The notes under the pieces are model-generated. The model was not told where the DNA came from. It saw only the letters and a list, made by a program, of their open reading frames with translations, and did no database searches. 61,628 nucleotides of DNA, taken from assembly GCA_947497585.1 (NCBI GenBank), contig CANMHG010000014.1, positions 1 through 61,628 of the forward strand, read 5' to 3'. The DNA comes from an uncultured Bacillaceae bacterium. Its GTDB lineage: Bacteria; Bacillota; Bacilli; Bacillales; Bacillaceae_L. This document shows, in pieces, positions 50,733 to 59,479 of this stretch. Numbering within the stretch: the first letter of the stretch is position 1; every line of letters starts with the position of its first letter. A program made the translations under genes and the position numbers.

Positions 50733-50778
50733 AAGGGCGGGGCAGTTTTACTTTAAACTGGATTCATGCCCTTTTTTA
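50733..50778 (+). terminator. Terminator of the S10-spc-alpha cluster
   Basis: AAGGGC / GCCCTT encloses an inner AGTTT / AAACT pair and is followed by six T. Confidence 0.8.
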
Positions 50779-50821
50779 TTTGTATTTTTTTTTAAAGGTA
50801 TATTGTTTTAGTGATTTGTAC

Positions 50822-50950
50822 ATTGACCGTTCCTTTTCGCTGCAGGCACTTGCTTTCCGCGGGGAGGAATTCGAGCCTCCTCGGCTTTCGCCTGCGGGGT
50901 CTCGACTTTTCCTCTGCATCCCGCAGGAGTCAAGTGCCTTCCGCTCCAAT
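50822..50950 (-). repeat. GC-rich palindromic element, copy B
   Basis: The reverse complement matches copy A closely: AGGCACTTGACTCCTGCGGG, GTCGAGACCCCGCAGGCG, GCCGAGGAGGCTCGA and CCCGCGGAAAGCAAGTGCCT. The 9-bp arm AGGCACTTG / CAAGTGCCT is perfect (50844-50852 with 50931-50939). The apparent ORFs crossing it on both strands are repeat translations. The edges are approximate. Confidence 0.85.
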
Positions 50951-51085
50951 ACACTCTGTATAGCTACAATGAGTAACAATTTTTAGAAAAAGATTGAATA
51001 ATTTTTTAATATAATTAAAACCTTACTCTCAATCAGGCATGTTTTTTATAGATAGTCCCGTTTATAACCGATATTCAAATTTACA

Positions 51086-51207
51086 GTTATTCGCTAACAT
51101 CCACGAAGACTCCTGCGGGAGTAGCACGTCAACGGGAGACCCCACAGGCGAAGCCGAGGAGGCTCCCGGACTGCCCGCGGAAAGCGAAGTGGATGTTAGC
51201 GAATAAC
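51086..51207 (+). repeat. GC-rich palindromic element, copy C, with perfect 19-bp ends
   Basis: The ends GTTATTCGCTAACATCCAC (51086-51104) and its exact reverse complement (51189-51207) enclose the family core: GACTCCTGCGGGAG, GAGACCCC, GGCGAAGCC, GAGGAGGCTCCCG and CCCGCGGAAAGCG. The inner stem is CGGGAG / CTCCCG where copy A has GTCGAG / CTCGAC, so pairing is kept while sequence differs. Between copies B and C and on to ecfA1 I see no gene. Confidence 0.88.
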
Positions 51208-51315
51208 GTCCCTATATTTATTGAAAACTTTTTTGTGAATAAGTGACATTTTTTCGTACGTTTAGTAGAGTAGAGTTTAGTACTATTTCTATAGTAAGAG
51301 AGAGGATAGACGAGT

Positions 51316-52149
51316 ATGGTTAGTGAAAATAAGGTTCTCCAAGTAAATAATATAACTTTTCAATATAACGAAGCAGATTACGCTTTAAAAGATGTTACAT
51401 TTTCCGTGGCTAAAGGTGAGTGGTTAGCTATTGTTGGTCATAATGGGTCAGGAAAATCGACACTAGCAAGAATTTTAAATGGCTTGCTATTACCTCAAGA
51501 AGGCAAAGTGCAAGTTGGTGAATACCTCTTGTCGGAAGAGACTATATGGGAGATTAGAAGGAAAATTGGGATGGTCTTTCAAAATCCAGACAATCAATTT
51601 GTAGGGACTACTGTCAAAGATGATGTTGCATTTGGCCTAGAGAATAATGGATTTCCAAGGGAAGAGATGATTTCTCGCTTGGAGCAGGCAGTAAAGCTTG
51701 TGAAAATGGAAGATTTTCTTGATGTAGAACCTCATAATCTTTCAGGTGGTCAAAAGCAAAGGGTAGCTATTGCCGGTATTCTTGCAGTCCAGCCTGATAT
51801 TATTATACTTGACGAAGCAACCTCAATGTTAGATCCAAAAGGACGGGAAGAAGTGCTTAACGTTGTCCGCCAGTTAAAAATCGAGAAAAACTTAACGGTA
51901 ATATCCATTACGCATGATTTAGATGAAGCGGCAAAGGCAGACAGAATGATAGTTATGAATAAGGGGGAAATTTTCGCAGAAGGAGACCCTGAGACTATTT
52001 TTAAGCTAGACGACAAATTAGTCGAAATAGGATTAGATCTTCCTTTTTCTATAAAACTCAGTAAAGCATTGCGGGATAATGGAATTCCTCTATCAAAACA
52101 TCATCTAGATGAAGAAGGTTTGGTGAATGAGCTATGGACATTAAAATAG
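51316..52149 (+). CDS. ecfA1: EcfA1, ATPase of the ECF vitamin transporter
   Basis: A 277-residue ABC ATPase. Walker A is GHNGSGKST, the signature LSGGQKQR, Walker [14 protein letters not shown], and the H-loop [11 protein letters not shown]. It works with EcfA2 and EcfT as the shared energy module for several vitamin-binding S components encoded elsewhere. It overlaps ecfA2 by 16 bases. Confidence 0.94.
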   Translation: MVSENKVLQVNNITFQYNEADYALKDVTFSVAKGEWLAIVGHNGSGKSTLARILNGLLLPQEGKVQVGEYLLSEETIWEIRRKIGMVFQNPDNQFVGTTVKDDVAFGLENNGFPREEMISRLEQAVKLVKMEDFLDVEPHNLSGGQKQRVAIAGILAVQPDIIILDEATSMLDPKGREEVLNVVRQLKIEKNLTVISITHDLDEAAKADRMIVMNKGEIFAEGDPETIFKLDDKLVEIGLDLPFSIKLSKALRDNGIPLSKHHLDEEGLVNELWTLK

Positions 52150-53003
52150 AACAGCTTGAGCACCGCTACCAACCTAATTCTCCTTTCGAAAGATTAGCAT
52201 TATATGATATTAGCTCCACTATTCGCTCAGGCTCTTACGTGGGTATTATCGGTCATACCGGTTCTGGTAAGTCAACGGTATTACAACACTTAAATGGACT
52301 TCTAAAACCCACAGCAGGGTCGATTACCATTGGTAATCAGAAGATAGAAGCCTCAAAGAAGGTAAAGGATTTAAAGTCGCTTAGAAAGCGTGTTGGAATC
52401 GTCTTTCAGTTTCCTGAGCATCAGCTATTCGAAGAGACAGTCGAAAAAGATATTTGCTTTGGGCCGATGAACTTTGGTGTATCTGAGAAGGAAGCAAAAC
52501 AAAGAGCAAAAGAAGTCATTGGTTTAGTAGGTCTTTCAGAAGAGTATCTCCAGAAGTCTCCTTTTGATTTAAGTGGGGGCCAAATGCGAAGGGTTGCTAT
52601 AGCTGGTGTGCTTGCAATGAAACCAGAGGTTCTTGTACTAGATGAACCAACTGCAGGTCTTGACCCAAGAGGTAGACAAGAGATTATGGAGTTATTTTAT
52701 AATCTCCATAAGGAACAAAGTCTAACAACCATTCTAGTTACGCATAGCATGGAAGATGCAGCTCTTTATGCAGATGAGATTGTTGTTTTAAATAAAGGGA
52801 CAATCTTTTTACAGGGTAATCCCACAAGTGTCTTTCAAGAGGCTGACAGACTCGTTGAAATTGGTCTGGATGTTCCTGAAATTGTTCGATTTAAATTGCT
52901 ATTGGAACAAAAATTTAACACGAGTTTATCTCCTTCTTGTCTAACACTTAATGATTTAATATCAGAGGTCCGAAGATTAGTAAAAGTAGGTGAAGAACAA
53001 TGA
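52134..53003 (+). CDS. ecfA2: EcfA2, ATPase of the ECF vitamin transporter
   Basis: A 289-residue ABC ATPase paralogous to EcfA1. It has GHTGSGKST, a Q-loop in [35 protein letters not shown] and [12 protein letters not shown]. Its start lies inside ecfA1 and its end overlaps ecfT by 4 bases, so the three are tightly coupled. Confidence 0.94.
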   Translation: MDIKIEQLEHRYQPNSPFERLALYDISSTIRSGSYVGIIGHTGSGKSTVLQHLNGLLKPTAGSITIGNQKIEASKKVKDLKSLRKRVGIVFQFPEHQLFEETVEKDICFGPMNFGVSEKEAKQRAKEVIGLVGLSEEYLQKSPFDLSGGQMRRVAIAGVLAMKPEVLVLDEPTAGLDPRGRQEIMELFYNLHKEQSLTTILVTHSMEDAALYADEIVVLNKGTIFLQGNPTSVFQEADRLVEIGLDVPEIVRFKLLLEQKFNTSLSPSCLTLNDLISEVRRLVKVGEEQ

Positions 53004-53797
53004 TGCAAAGTATGATTATTGGTAAATATGTACCAGGTATGTCATTAATTCACCGTATGGACCCTCGAGCTAAATTAATTATGGTTTTTTTCTACTTATT
53101 TATCGTTTTTTTAGCGAATAATGCTATTACTTATTTTTTTCTAGGAATAATTACATTAAGTATTGTAGCCCTTACCCGAATTCACATAAGATTTATACTA
53201 GCCGGCTTAAAGCCAATATTATGGATCATCTTATTTACGTTTGTGCTCCACATCTTCATGACAAAGGAAGGGGAGATTGTATTCTCCTATGGCTTTCTAA
53301 CAGTCTATGAAGAGGGAGTAAGACAAGGGGTATTTATTTCTCTTCGTTTCTTCTTTTTAATTTTGATGACAACACTATTGACTCTTACAAGTACACCAAT
53401 TGAAATAACAGATGGTATGGAGGCATTGTTATCACCCTTTAAAAAAGTGGGGCTTCCGGTTCATGAACTAGCTTTAATGATGTCTATATCACTACGTTTT
53501 ATACCGACCCTTATGCAGGAAACGGAAAAGATTATTAAAGCACAATCGGCTCGTGGTGCGGATTTTACTAGTGGGCCTATAAAAGACAGAGTAAAAGCAA
53601 TTGTTCCATTACTGGTTCCATTATTTATTAGTGCTTTTAAACGAGCAGAGGATTTAGCTACTGCCATGGAAGCTAGAGGATATCGTGGTGGAGAAGGCCG
53701 AACAAAGTATCGAAAACTAGAATGGGGCATTATAGATACGGGCATGCTGGTTTTATTGGGGATTACGGCAATATGCTTATTTTTACTACGGCAATAA
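53000..53797 (+). CDS. ecfT: EcfT, transmembrane coupling protein of the ECF transporter
   Basis: A 265-residue membrane protein with about five spans. It has the two short Ala-Arg-Gly coupling motifs that grip the ATPases, in QSARGADF and EARGYRGG. A double ATG opens the gene at 53000. No S component gene is in the window. Confidence 0.94.
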   Translation: MMQSMIIGKYVPGMSLIHRMDPRAKLIMVFFYLFIVFLANNAITYFFLGIITLSIVALTRIHIRFILAGLKPILWIILFTFVLHIFMTKEGEIVFSYGFLTVYEEGVRQGVFISLRFFFLILMTTLLTLTSTPIEITDGMEALLSPFKKVGLPVHELALMMSISLRFIPTLMQETEKIIKAQSARGADFTSGPIKDRVKAIVPLLVPLFISAFKRAEDLATAMEARGYRGGEGRTKYRKLEWGIIDTGMLVLLGITAICLFLLRQ

Positions 53798-53809
53798 TGA
53801 GGTATGTGT

Positions 53810-54553
53810 ATGGAGAAATTGAAATGTATCATTTCATATGATGGGTCACAATTTTCAGGGTATCAAATTCAACCAAATGCCAGAACAGTTCAGCTAGAAC
53901 TTGAAAGAACCTTACAGAAAATCCATAAAAGTAAGACTGTTAAAGTCTTTGCATCTGGAAGAACAGACGCAACAGTTCATGCTATTGGTCAGGTGATTCA
54001 CTATGATTCACCCTTACATTTGTCTGAAGAGAGCTGGAAAAAGGCACTTAATGCTTTGTTGCCTGATGATATTCAAGTTTTAGAGGTAAATAAGGTGGAT
54101 AATGAGTTCCATGCTCGTTTTGATGTGGTAAAAAAGGAGTACAGATATAAAGTACTACTTACCCCCGATAGAGATATTTTTAAAAGAAAATATAGCTATC
54201 ATTTTCCGTACCCATTAGATGTTACTTTAATGAAAGAGGCCATGCTATATTTGAAAGGAACACATGATTTTACTAGTTTTTGTTCTGCGAAAACTGAAGT
54301 AGATGATAAGATTCGTACAATCTATGATATCGATTGTATAACCGAAGAAGATGAACTTATTTTTCGCTTTGTAGGGAACGGTTTTCTTTATAATATGGTA
54401 AGGATCCTTGTAGGTACTTTACTGGATGTTGGACAGAAAAAAATACTCCCAACTGAAATAAATACCATTTTAGAGCAAAAAAATAGAGCCTATGCAGGCA
54501 AAACAGCACCAGGCCATGGACTTTATTTATGGAAAGTTTATTATGACAACTAA
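53810..54553 (+). CDS. truA: TruA, tRNA pseudouridine synthase I
   Basis: A 247-residue enzyme that makes pseudouridine at tRNA positions 38-40. The catalytic aspartate is in [23 protein letters not shown] and [20 protein letters not shown] are typical. I take ATG 53810 over 53804 because the TGAGG site is better spaced and length then equals relatives. Confidence 0.94.
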   Translation: MEKLKCIISYDGSQFSGYQIQPNARTVQLELERTLQKIHKSKTVKVFASGRTDATVHAIGQVIHYDSPLHLSEESWKKALNALLPDDIQVLEVNKVDNEFHARFDVVKKEYRYKVLLTPDRDIFKRKYSYHFPYPLDVTLMKEAMLYLKGTHDFTSFCSAKTEVDDKIRTIYDIDCITEEDELIFRFVGNGFLYNMVRILVGTLLDVGQKKILPTEINTILEQKNRAYAGKTAPGHGLYLWKVYYDN

Positions 54554-54571
54554 ACCTGGTGTAACATCTTC

Positions 54572-54600
54572 TTGACAATAGCTTTACAAAGTTATATCAT
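54572..54600 (+). promoter_or_regulatory. Promoter of rplM-rpsI
   Basis: TTGACA (54572) and TATCAT (54595) are spaced by 17 bases, just after truA. Confidence 0.75.
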
Positions 54601-54615
54601 ATCCTATGGTATGTA

Positions 54616-54684
54616 TTTTAACCCCACGATTAGCCCCGTAAACTATTCGTGTTGAAATAAACCAAAGTTTATTATATTAGGAGG
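54616..54684 (+). promoter_or_regulatory. Putative L13 leader
   Basis: The segment with ACCCCACGATTAGCCCCG and a following CGTGTTGAAATAAACC lies between the promoter and rplM. It resembles the L13 leader described in bacilli, where the protein is thought to bind its own mRNA. The match is from memory of the motif, so moderate confidence. Confidence 0.6.
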
Positions 54685-54691
54685 GAAAGTA

Positions 54692-55129
54692 ATGCGCACA
54701 ACATTTATGGCAAATGCCAATAATATAGAGCGTAAATGGTACGTTGTGGACGCTGAAGGTCAAACTTTAGGTCGTCTTGCAAGTGAAGTAGCTACAATTT
54801 TACGTGGTAAAAACAAACCAACTTATACACCGAATGTTGATACTGGTGACAATGTTATCATCATCAACGCTGAGAAAATCGAATTAACTGGTAAAAAATT
54901 AACTGACAAAATCTACTATCGTCACAGCCAATTCCCAGGTGGATTAAAGTCAAGAACTGCATTAGAAATGCGTACAAACTACCCAGAGAGAATGTTAGAG
55001 CTTGCTATTAAAGGTATGCTTCCAAAAAATTCTCTAGGTCGTCAAATGTTCAAAAAATTGCATGTATATGCTGGAAACGAACATCCACATCAAGCACAAC
55101 AACCTGAAGTTTACCAACTTCGTGGTTAA
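54692..55129 (+). CDS. rplM: 50S ribosomal protein L13
   Basis: A 145-residue early-assembly protein. [23 protein letters not shown] matches the usual start; [19 protein letters not shown] and [11 protein letters not shown] are typical. Start with AGGAGGG. Confidence 0.97.
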   Translation: MRTTFMANANNIERKWYVVDAEGQTLGRLASEVATILRGKNKPTYTPNVDTGDNVIIINAEKIELTGKKLTDKIYYRHSQFPGGLKSRTALEMRTNYPERMLELAIKGMLPKNSLGRQMFKKLHVYAGNEHPHQAQQPEVYQLRG

Positions 55130-55149
55130 TTAATAAGGAGGGTATTATA

Positions 55150-55542
55150 TTGGCACAGGTACAATATTATGGCACTGGTCGTCGTAAGAGCTCTGTAGCA
55201 CGTGTACGCTTAGTTCCTGGCGACGGACGCATTGTAATTAATGATCGTGATATCGCAGATTATATTCCATTTGAGGCATTAAGAGAAGTTGTTAAACAAC
55301 CTCTTAACGCTACTGAAACTGTAGGTAACTATGATGTTCTAGTTAGTGTTAAAGGTGGAGGCTATACTGGCCAAGCTGGAGCTATTCGTCATGGTATCTC
55401 TCGTGCATTACTTCAAGCTGATCCTGAATTCCGTGGAACTTTAAAACGTGCTGGTCTATTAACTCGTGACGCACGTATGAAAGAACGTAAAAAATACGGA
55501 CTTAAAGGCGCTCGTCGTGCACCTCAGTTCTCAAAACGTTAA
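55150..55542 (+). CDS. rpsI: 30S ribosomal protein S9
   Basis: A 130-residue protein whose C-terminal tail ([11 protein letters not shown]) reaches the P-site tRNA. TTG start at 55150 behind AAGGAGGG. Paired with rplM and closed by a terminator. Confidence 0.97.
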   Translation: MAQVQYYGTGRRKSSVARVRLVPGDGRIVINDRDIADYIPFEALREVVKQPLNATETVGNYDVLVSVKGGGYTGQAGAIRHGISRALLQADPEFRGTLKRAGLLTRDARMKERKKYGLKGARRAPQFSKR

Positions 55543-55555
55543 TTTCAAGCTTTCA

Positions 55556-55590
55556 AAGGCTCTCAACCATATTGGTTGGGGGTCTTTTTT
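55556..55590 (+). terminator. Terminator after rpsI
   Basis: An AGGCTCTCAACC / GGTTGGGGGTCT stem with G-T pairs and a short loop, then T6. Confidence 0.88.
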
Positions 55591-55653
55591 ATGTGTATGG
55601 AGTTTTAAGGGAAAAGTAAAGAAAGTAGCACCCAGCTCATTTTTCAGATTGGA

Positions 55654-56103
55654 GTGAATAAAATTAAGACCTTATCAATGATTCAGCCTTGGGCAAGTCT
55701 TTTTATACTTGGAGCGATAAACCATGAAACTAGATCATGGAAAACGAAATATCGTGGACCGATTGCAATTCATTCAAGTCAAAAGTTAGATAAGCATGCA
55801 TGTCGTCTAACCTATGTTGAAAGTTTGCTTCAGAAGTATGGCTATACACATGATACGTTACCTTTAGGTACTGTTATTGGTGTTTGTGAACTAGAGAATT
55901 GTCTCATGATCATAGAGAACAATAATGAGTCCGCAGTACTAGAGGATGGAGAAGTGATATCAGGAACTGAATATATATTAGGGGATTACACAATTGGTGG
56001 TTTTGTATGGAAAGTTAAGGATAAGAGATTACTGAAGAAGCAACTCCCTGCAAAAGGAAAGCTTGGATTATGGGATTTTCATTTGGAGAATTACAAGGAA
56101 TAA
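55654..56103 (+). CDS. ASCH-domain protein
   Basis: A 149-residue protein with the ASCH (ASC-1 homology) signature: SMIQPWASLFILGAINHETRSW, then KTKYRGPIAIHSSQK, GTVIGVCELENC and a C-terminal GLWDFHL. ASCH domains bind RNA or modified nucleosides, and some members hydrolyse acetylated cytidine; the substrate here cannot be told. The start is uncertain: GTG 55654 has no well-placed ribosome site, while ATG 55678 starts just before the domain. The gene sits between rpsI and ybaK, which are neighbours in B. subtilis, so it looks like an accessory insertion. Confidence 0.8.
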   Translation: MNKIKTLSMIQPWASLFILGAINHETRSWKTKYRGPIAIHSSQKLDKHACRLTYVESLLQKYGYTHDTLPLGTVIGVCELENCLMIIENNNESAVLEDGEVISGTEYILGDYTIGGFVWKVKDKRLLKKQLPAKGKLGLWDFHLENYKE

Positions 56104-56198
56104 GACAATTTTACGCAAATTACCATTAAAGGTAGATAGTGTTTTACATGATATGTCTATTGCGTAGGAAACTACCTTTAAAAGGGGGGAAGTTGCTT

Positions 56199-56639
56199 AT
56201 GAACGTAATTACAACACTAAAGGAAAAAAGAAAAGAAAAGCAAATGAAGTATGAAAGAAAAATGTTACGTGAACTCTCCTTAGAAACCTTAAAGAAAAGT
56301 GTGAATGAGCAATTTAGTCATTTTTATAGAACTGGTTTATTTGCAAAATCAATTGAAGATGGATGTGTTGACATTGCAATAGAAAGCTACTTGTTAGGCT
56401 CTAAGTATGGAAAGTTTGGATATTATGGGGAGTCTTTTGAAGATGTAAAAGCTAGATGTTACTTTGAGGAAAAGTACCTAGTAGACACATTGTTTGACTT
56501 CCTAACGTACTGGGGGCAAATTGGAGATAATGATTTTGTTAATGAATCCCTTTATTACAGCTGCGAAAATTACGTAAATAAATGGTGGCAAGAAGGATTC
56601 ACTAAAAGTGAAAAAAGATATCGGCTCCGCCTACATTAG
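56199..56639 (+). CDS. ybaK: YbaK, conserved Bacillus protein of unknown function
   Basis: A 146-residue protein with a lysine-rich N-terminal helix (TTLKEKRKEKQMKYERKM), then a compact, aromatic-rich globular part (FSHFYRTGLFAKSIEDGCVDIAIESYLLGSKYG). No catalytic motif is recognised. Position before cwlD matches B. subtilis ybaK. ATG 56199 has AAAGGGGGG; the open frame from 56139 reads through the leader. Confidence 0.82.
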   Translation: MNVITTLKEKRKEKQMKYERKMLRELSLETLKKSVNEQFSHFYRTGLFAKSIEDGCVDIAIESYLLGSKYGKFGYYGESFEDVKARCYFEEKYLVDTLFDFLTYWGQIGDNDFVNESLYYSCENYVNKWWQEGFTKSEKRYRLRLH

Positions 56640-56653
56640 TAGGGCATTTTTTT
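56629..56653 (+). terminator. Terminator overlapping the ybaK stop
   Basis: GCCTAC / GTAGGGC with a short loop and T7. The stem contains the ybaK stop codon. Confidence 0.7.
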
Positions 56654-56688
56654 AGTAAGTAAACTTTTCGACAACACTTTGTAAGTAT

Positions 56689-56717
56689 TCATAATTTTTC
56701 TCCTTGTCCCATATAGT
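56689..56717 (+). promoter_or_regulatory. SigE-like promoter of cwlD
   Basis: TCATAAT (56689) and CATATAGT (56710) are spaced by 14 bases, close to the mother-cell SigE consensus. Known SigE expression of cwlD in B. subtilis agrees. Confidence 0.45.
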
Positions 56718-56750
56718 GAATAGAAGGGACTAGCAGGAGGGGAGAAATTA

Positions 56751-57464
56751 GTGAAGAAGAAATTAAAAATTGGTGGATTTATAACTGGATTAATACTATT
56801 ATTTATCTTATTTCAATATCAGTTTTTAGATAATGATTCTTGGAAACCCTGGAGCCTTCCATTAGCCGGAAAGATAATTATCTTAGATCCAGGTCATGGT
56901 GGCCCAGATGGAGGAGCAGATAGTGGAGATATATTTGAAAAGGATATTGCCTTAAACGTATCTTTAAAGCTCCGTGACTACCTACAGGAACAAGGTGCAC
57001 TTGTTTTAATGACCCGTGAAATAGATACAGATCTTGCAGCTGCGGATACTCGAGGTTATAGTCGTCGTAAGGTAGAGGACTTAAAAAAACGTGTAGAGTT
57101 AATCAATAGTTCAGAGGCTGATTTGTTTATTAGCATACATCTAAACGCTATTCCGTCTCCTAAATGGAGTGGTGCGCAAACTTTTTATTATCGTACTTAT
57201 AAAGAGAATGAAGAATTAGCAAAGTTTGTTCAAGATGAGTTGCGTACCAACCTAGAAAATACAACGCGTAAGGCGAAAAGTATTAATAGTGTCTTTTTAT
57301 TAAAAAATGCTAATAAACCTGGGGCATTAGTTGAAATTGGTTTTCTCTCAAATCATACAGAGAAACAACTTCTAGTAAAAGAACATTATCAAGATAAAGT
57401 TGCGGCTTCAATCTATAAAGGAATTTTAAGATACGCATCAAATGAAACCAACCCTCCAGAATAA
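56751..57464 (+). CDS. cwlD: CwlD, amidase for spore cortex muramic lactam
   Basis: A 237-residue N-acetylmuramoyl-L-alanine amidase of the Amidase_3 family. An N-terminal membrane anchor covers residues 6-24. The zinc site has the first His in LDPGHGGPDGGADSG, then a Glu, ISIHLNA with the second His, and a C-terminal LVEIGFLSN with the catalytic Glu. It strips peptides so that PdaA can form muramic delta-lactam in the cortex. GTG start at 56751 with AGGAGGGG. Confidence 0.95.
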   Translation: MKKKLKIGGFITGLILLFILFQYQFLDNDSWKPWSLPLAGKIIILDPGHGGPDGGADSGDIFEKDIALNVSLKLRDYLQEQGALVLMTREIDTDLAAADTRGYSRRKVEDLKKRVELINSSEADLFISIHLNAIPSPKWSGAQTFYYRTYKENEELAKFVQDELRTNLENTTRKAKSINSVFLLKNANKPGALVEIGFLSNHTEKQLLVKEHYQDKVAASIYKGILRYASNETNPPE

Positions 57465-57480
57465 TGAGGGTTATTTTTTT
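57450..57480 (+). terminator. Terminator overlapping the cwlD stop
   Basis: AACCCTC / GAGGGTT with a 9-base loop and a T7 tail; the loop includes the cwlD stop codon. Confidence 0.85.
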
Positions 57481-57563
57481 AGGGTATGAGTTTCATCACA
57501 TATGAAACATGGACAGTTATGATATACTAATGAAAACCAATTCATTTATAGGTGGTGCATAGC

Positions 57564-58610
57564 ATGTTAACAGAACAAAAGGTATTAGAAACATTACAAA
57601 ATCTGAAAGATCCTTTCCTACATAAAACTCTACAAGAAACAAATGGTATTTTAGAAGTGAAAATCAAGGAAGAAAAAAATCATGTTAGCGTAAAATTAGC
57701 TATTGCTAAAACTGGCACAGGTGAACAGATGCAGCTTCAAAGTACGGTTGTTGCTAAGTTAAAGGAAGTCGGTGCAGATTCTGTAGGAATCCGATTTACT
57801 GATTTACCTCAAGAAGAACTAGCAAAACATGCTGGACAAGATACGGGTTCACCATTATCTCCAACGAATGAACCAACCTTTATAGCAATTGCAAGTGGTA
57901 AGGGTGGAGTAGGGAAATCTACAGTATCCGTTAATCTAGCTGTTTCTTTAGCGAGACTTGGTAAAAAGGTTGGCCTAGTAGATGCTGATATTTACGGATT
58001 CAGTGTGCCTGATATGATGGGTATTACAAAACGCCCTGTAGTTCGTGGAGAAAAAATTATCCCAGTTGAGCGCTTAGGTGTTAAGGTAATCTCAATGGGC
58101 TTCTTTGTAGAAGACAATTCACCAGTTATCTGGCGTGGTCCGATGTTAGGGAAAATGTTGAATAATTTCTTTAACGATGTTGAATGGGGAGAGTTAGACT
58201 ACCTTTTATTAGACTTACCTCCAGGTACAGGAGATGTGGCACTAGATGTTCATACAATGCTACCTTCATGTAAAGAAATAATCGTCACAACTCCTCATCC
58301 AACTGCTGCATTCGTTGCAGCGAGAGCGGGAGCGATGGCCTTAAGAACAGAACACGAAGTAATGGGTGTTATTGAAAACATGTCATACTTTGAGAGCAAG
58401 GTAACTGGCGAGAAAGAATACGTATTTGGCCAAGGTGGAGGAACGAAGTTAGCTGAAGAATTACAAACTACACTACTGGGTCAATTACCATTGCAACAAC
58501 CAGATTGGAATGAGGATGATTTTGCACCATCAGTATATGATGCAGATCACCGTGTAGGTAAGATCTATATGGATATTGCACAGAATGTGATTAATACATT
58601 AAATAAATAG
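57564..58610 (+). CDS. salA: SalA/Mrp, P-loop iron-sulfur carrier-type ATPase
   Basis: A 348-residue Mrp/NBP35-type protein. The N-terminal domain (DUF59-like) covers about 1-90. The deviant Walker A GKGGVGKST lies near residue 115, and DLPPGTGDVALD is Walker B. There is no CxxC in the C-terminal part, as in B. subtilis SalA, which represses scoC indirectly and is a tyrosine-kinase substrate. ATG 57564 has GGTGGTG upstream. Confidence 0.92.
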   Translation: MLTEQKVLETLQNLKDPFLHKTLQETNGILEVKIKEEKNHVSVKLAIAKTGTGEQMQLQSTVVAKLKEVGADSVGIRFTDLPQEELAKHAGQDTGSPLSPTNEPTFIAIASGKGGVGKSTVSVNLAVSLARLGKKVGLVDADIYGFSVPDMMGITKRPVVRGEKIIPVERLGVKVISMGFFVEDNSPVIWRGPMLGKMLNNFFNDVEWGELDYLLLDLPPGTGDVALDVHTMLPSCKEIIVTTPHPTAAFVAARAGAMALRTEHEVMGVIENMSYFESKVTGEKEYVFGQGGGTKLAEELQTTLLGQLPLQQPDWNEDDFAPSVYDADHRVGKIYMDIAQNVINTLNK

Positions 58611-58621
58611 ATAAGCTTTTT

Positions 58622-58655
58622 AAAGGATGTGAATCGATGATTTGCATCCTTTTAT
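58622..58655 (+). terminator. Terminator after salA
   Basis: AAAGGATGTGAATC / GATTTGCATCCTTT with two G-T pairs, a 3-base loop and a T tail. Confidence 0.82.
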
Positions 58656-58671
58656 TGTTTAATAAGATTAC

Positions 58672-58703
58672 AATAGCCCCAATCATTAAATGATTAGGGC
58701 TAT
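58672..58703. other. Hairpin between convergent salA and gerD
   Basis: ATAGCCCCAATCAT pairs with ATGATTAGGGCTAT around a small loop. There is no clear T run on either strand, so it is a weak gerD terminator at best. Confidence 0.5.
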
Positions 58704-58738
58704 CTATAATTATTTTCATTCAACTGCCTTTTTGCGAC

Positions 58739-59326
58739 CTAACTCTCACCGCCGCCCTCTTCCTTTTTCTTATCTTTATTAGCCTGAATCTCTTCAGCAC
58801 CTTTAATAAGCAGATCTTGCATTTTTGCTTTGAAAAGAGGACTTTCGATTGTCTCAGTTATTACAGTTTGAATGTGAGCTCTCATTTCCTGGCTTCGTAA
58901 TACTTCTACCATTGCTTCTTCCATTTCAGGATTTTTTAATATCTCAATCATCATTTTTTGGTATTCAGGATCTTTCATTAGATCCTTAATAACTTTTTCG
59001 TGCTGTTCTTGCATGCTTTTAGCAAAGGTTTCTACAAACTTGGGATCCTCAAAGTTCATTTTCCAAAAAGTAATGCCATCTTCAGATAAAAGTGTATCCT
59101 GTATTGATTTTGTTACGACATCCTGGTTAATAACTAAATTTTGTTTCATTTTCTCATCTGTCAACATCTCTTCGATGGCCTTTTTACCTTCATCTGTTTT
59201 TAGTATATCGACGACCATTTTTTTAGTCTCTTCGTAATCAAGCTTTTGATTTCCTTGTTCCCTAGGTGCACACCCAATAATCAAAAGAAAGCAACTAAAT
59301 ACTAGGAGCGACATCCATTTTTTCAT
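58739..59326 (-). CDS. gerD: GerD, germination lipoprotein
   Basis: A 195-residue protein with a lipoprotein signal (LVFSCFLLIIGC, lipidated Cys19). A long helical, charged region ends with a hydrophilic KDKKKEEGGGES tail. GerD clusters nutrient germinant receptors in the spore inner membrane into the germinosome. It is divergent from kbaA and has a SigG-like promoter. Confidence 0.95.
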   Translation of the reverse strand: MKKWMSLLVFSCFLLIIGCAPREQGNQKLDYEETKKMVVDILKTDEGKKAIEEMLTDEKMKQNLVINQDVVTKSIQDTLLSEDGITFWKMNFEDPKFVETFAKSMQEQHEKVIKDLMKDPEYQKMMIEILKNPEMEEAMVEVLRSQEMRAHIQTVITETIESPLFKAKMQDLLIKGAEEIQANKDKKKEEGGGES

Positions 59327-59362
59327 ACTTATTTAAGCTCCTTTCACAGTAATCCTTACTTT

Positions 59363-59391
59363 TAATATGAGGAAATCGCCAAGAAATATAC
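59363..59391 (-). promoter_or_regulatory. SigG-like promoter of gerD
   Basis: On the minus strand GTATA (59387-59391) and CATATTA (59363-59369) are spaced by 17 bases, fitting the forespore SigG pattern. Confidence 0.55.
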
Positions 59392-59479
59392 ACAAAAACT
59401 TGGCTGATTAACTGGTAATTTAATAATTTCGTTGGTACAATTGTTAGGTAATAATTTTTGATAAGTTGGAGGATTCATC

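Noticed and set aside
50776..50986. Two overlapping ORFs on opposite strands after rplQ
   Set aside because: They translate repeat copy B; similar peptides appear in the frame before gltX. Neither has a ribosome site.
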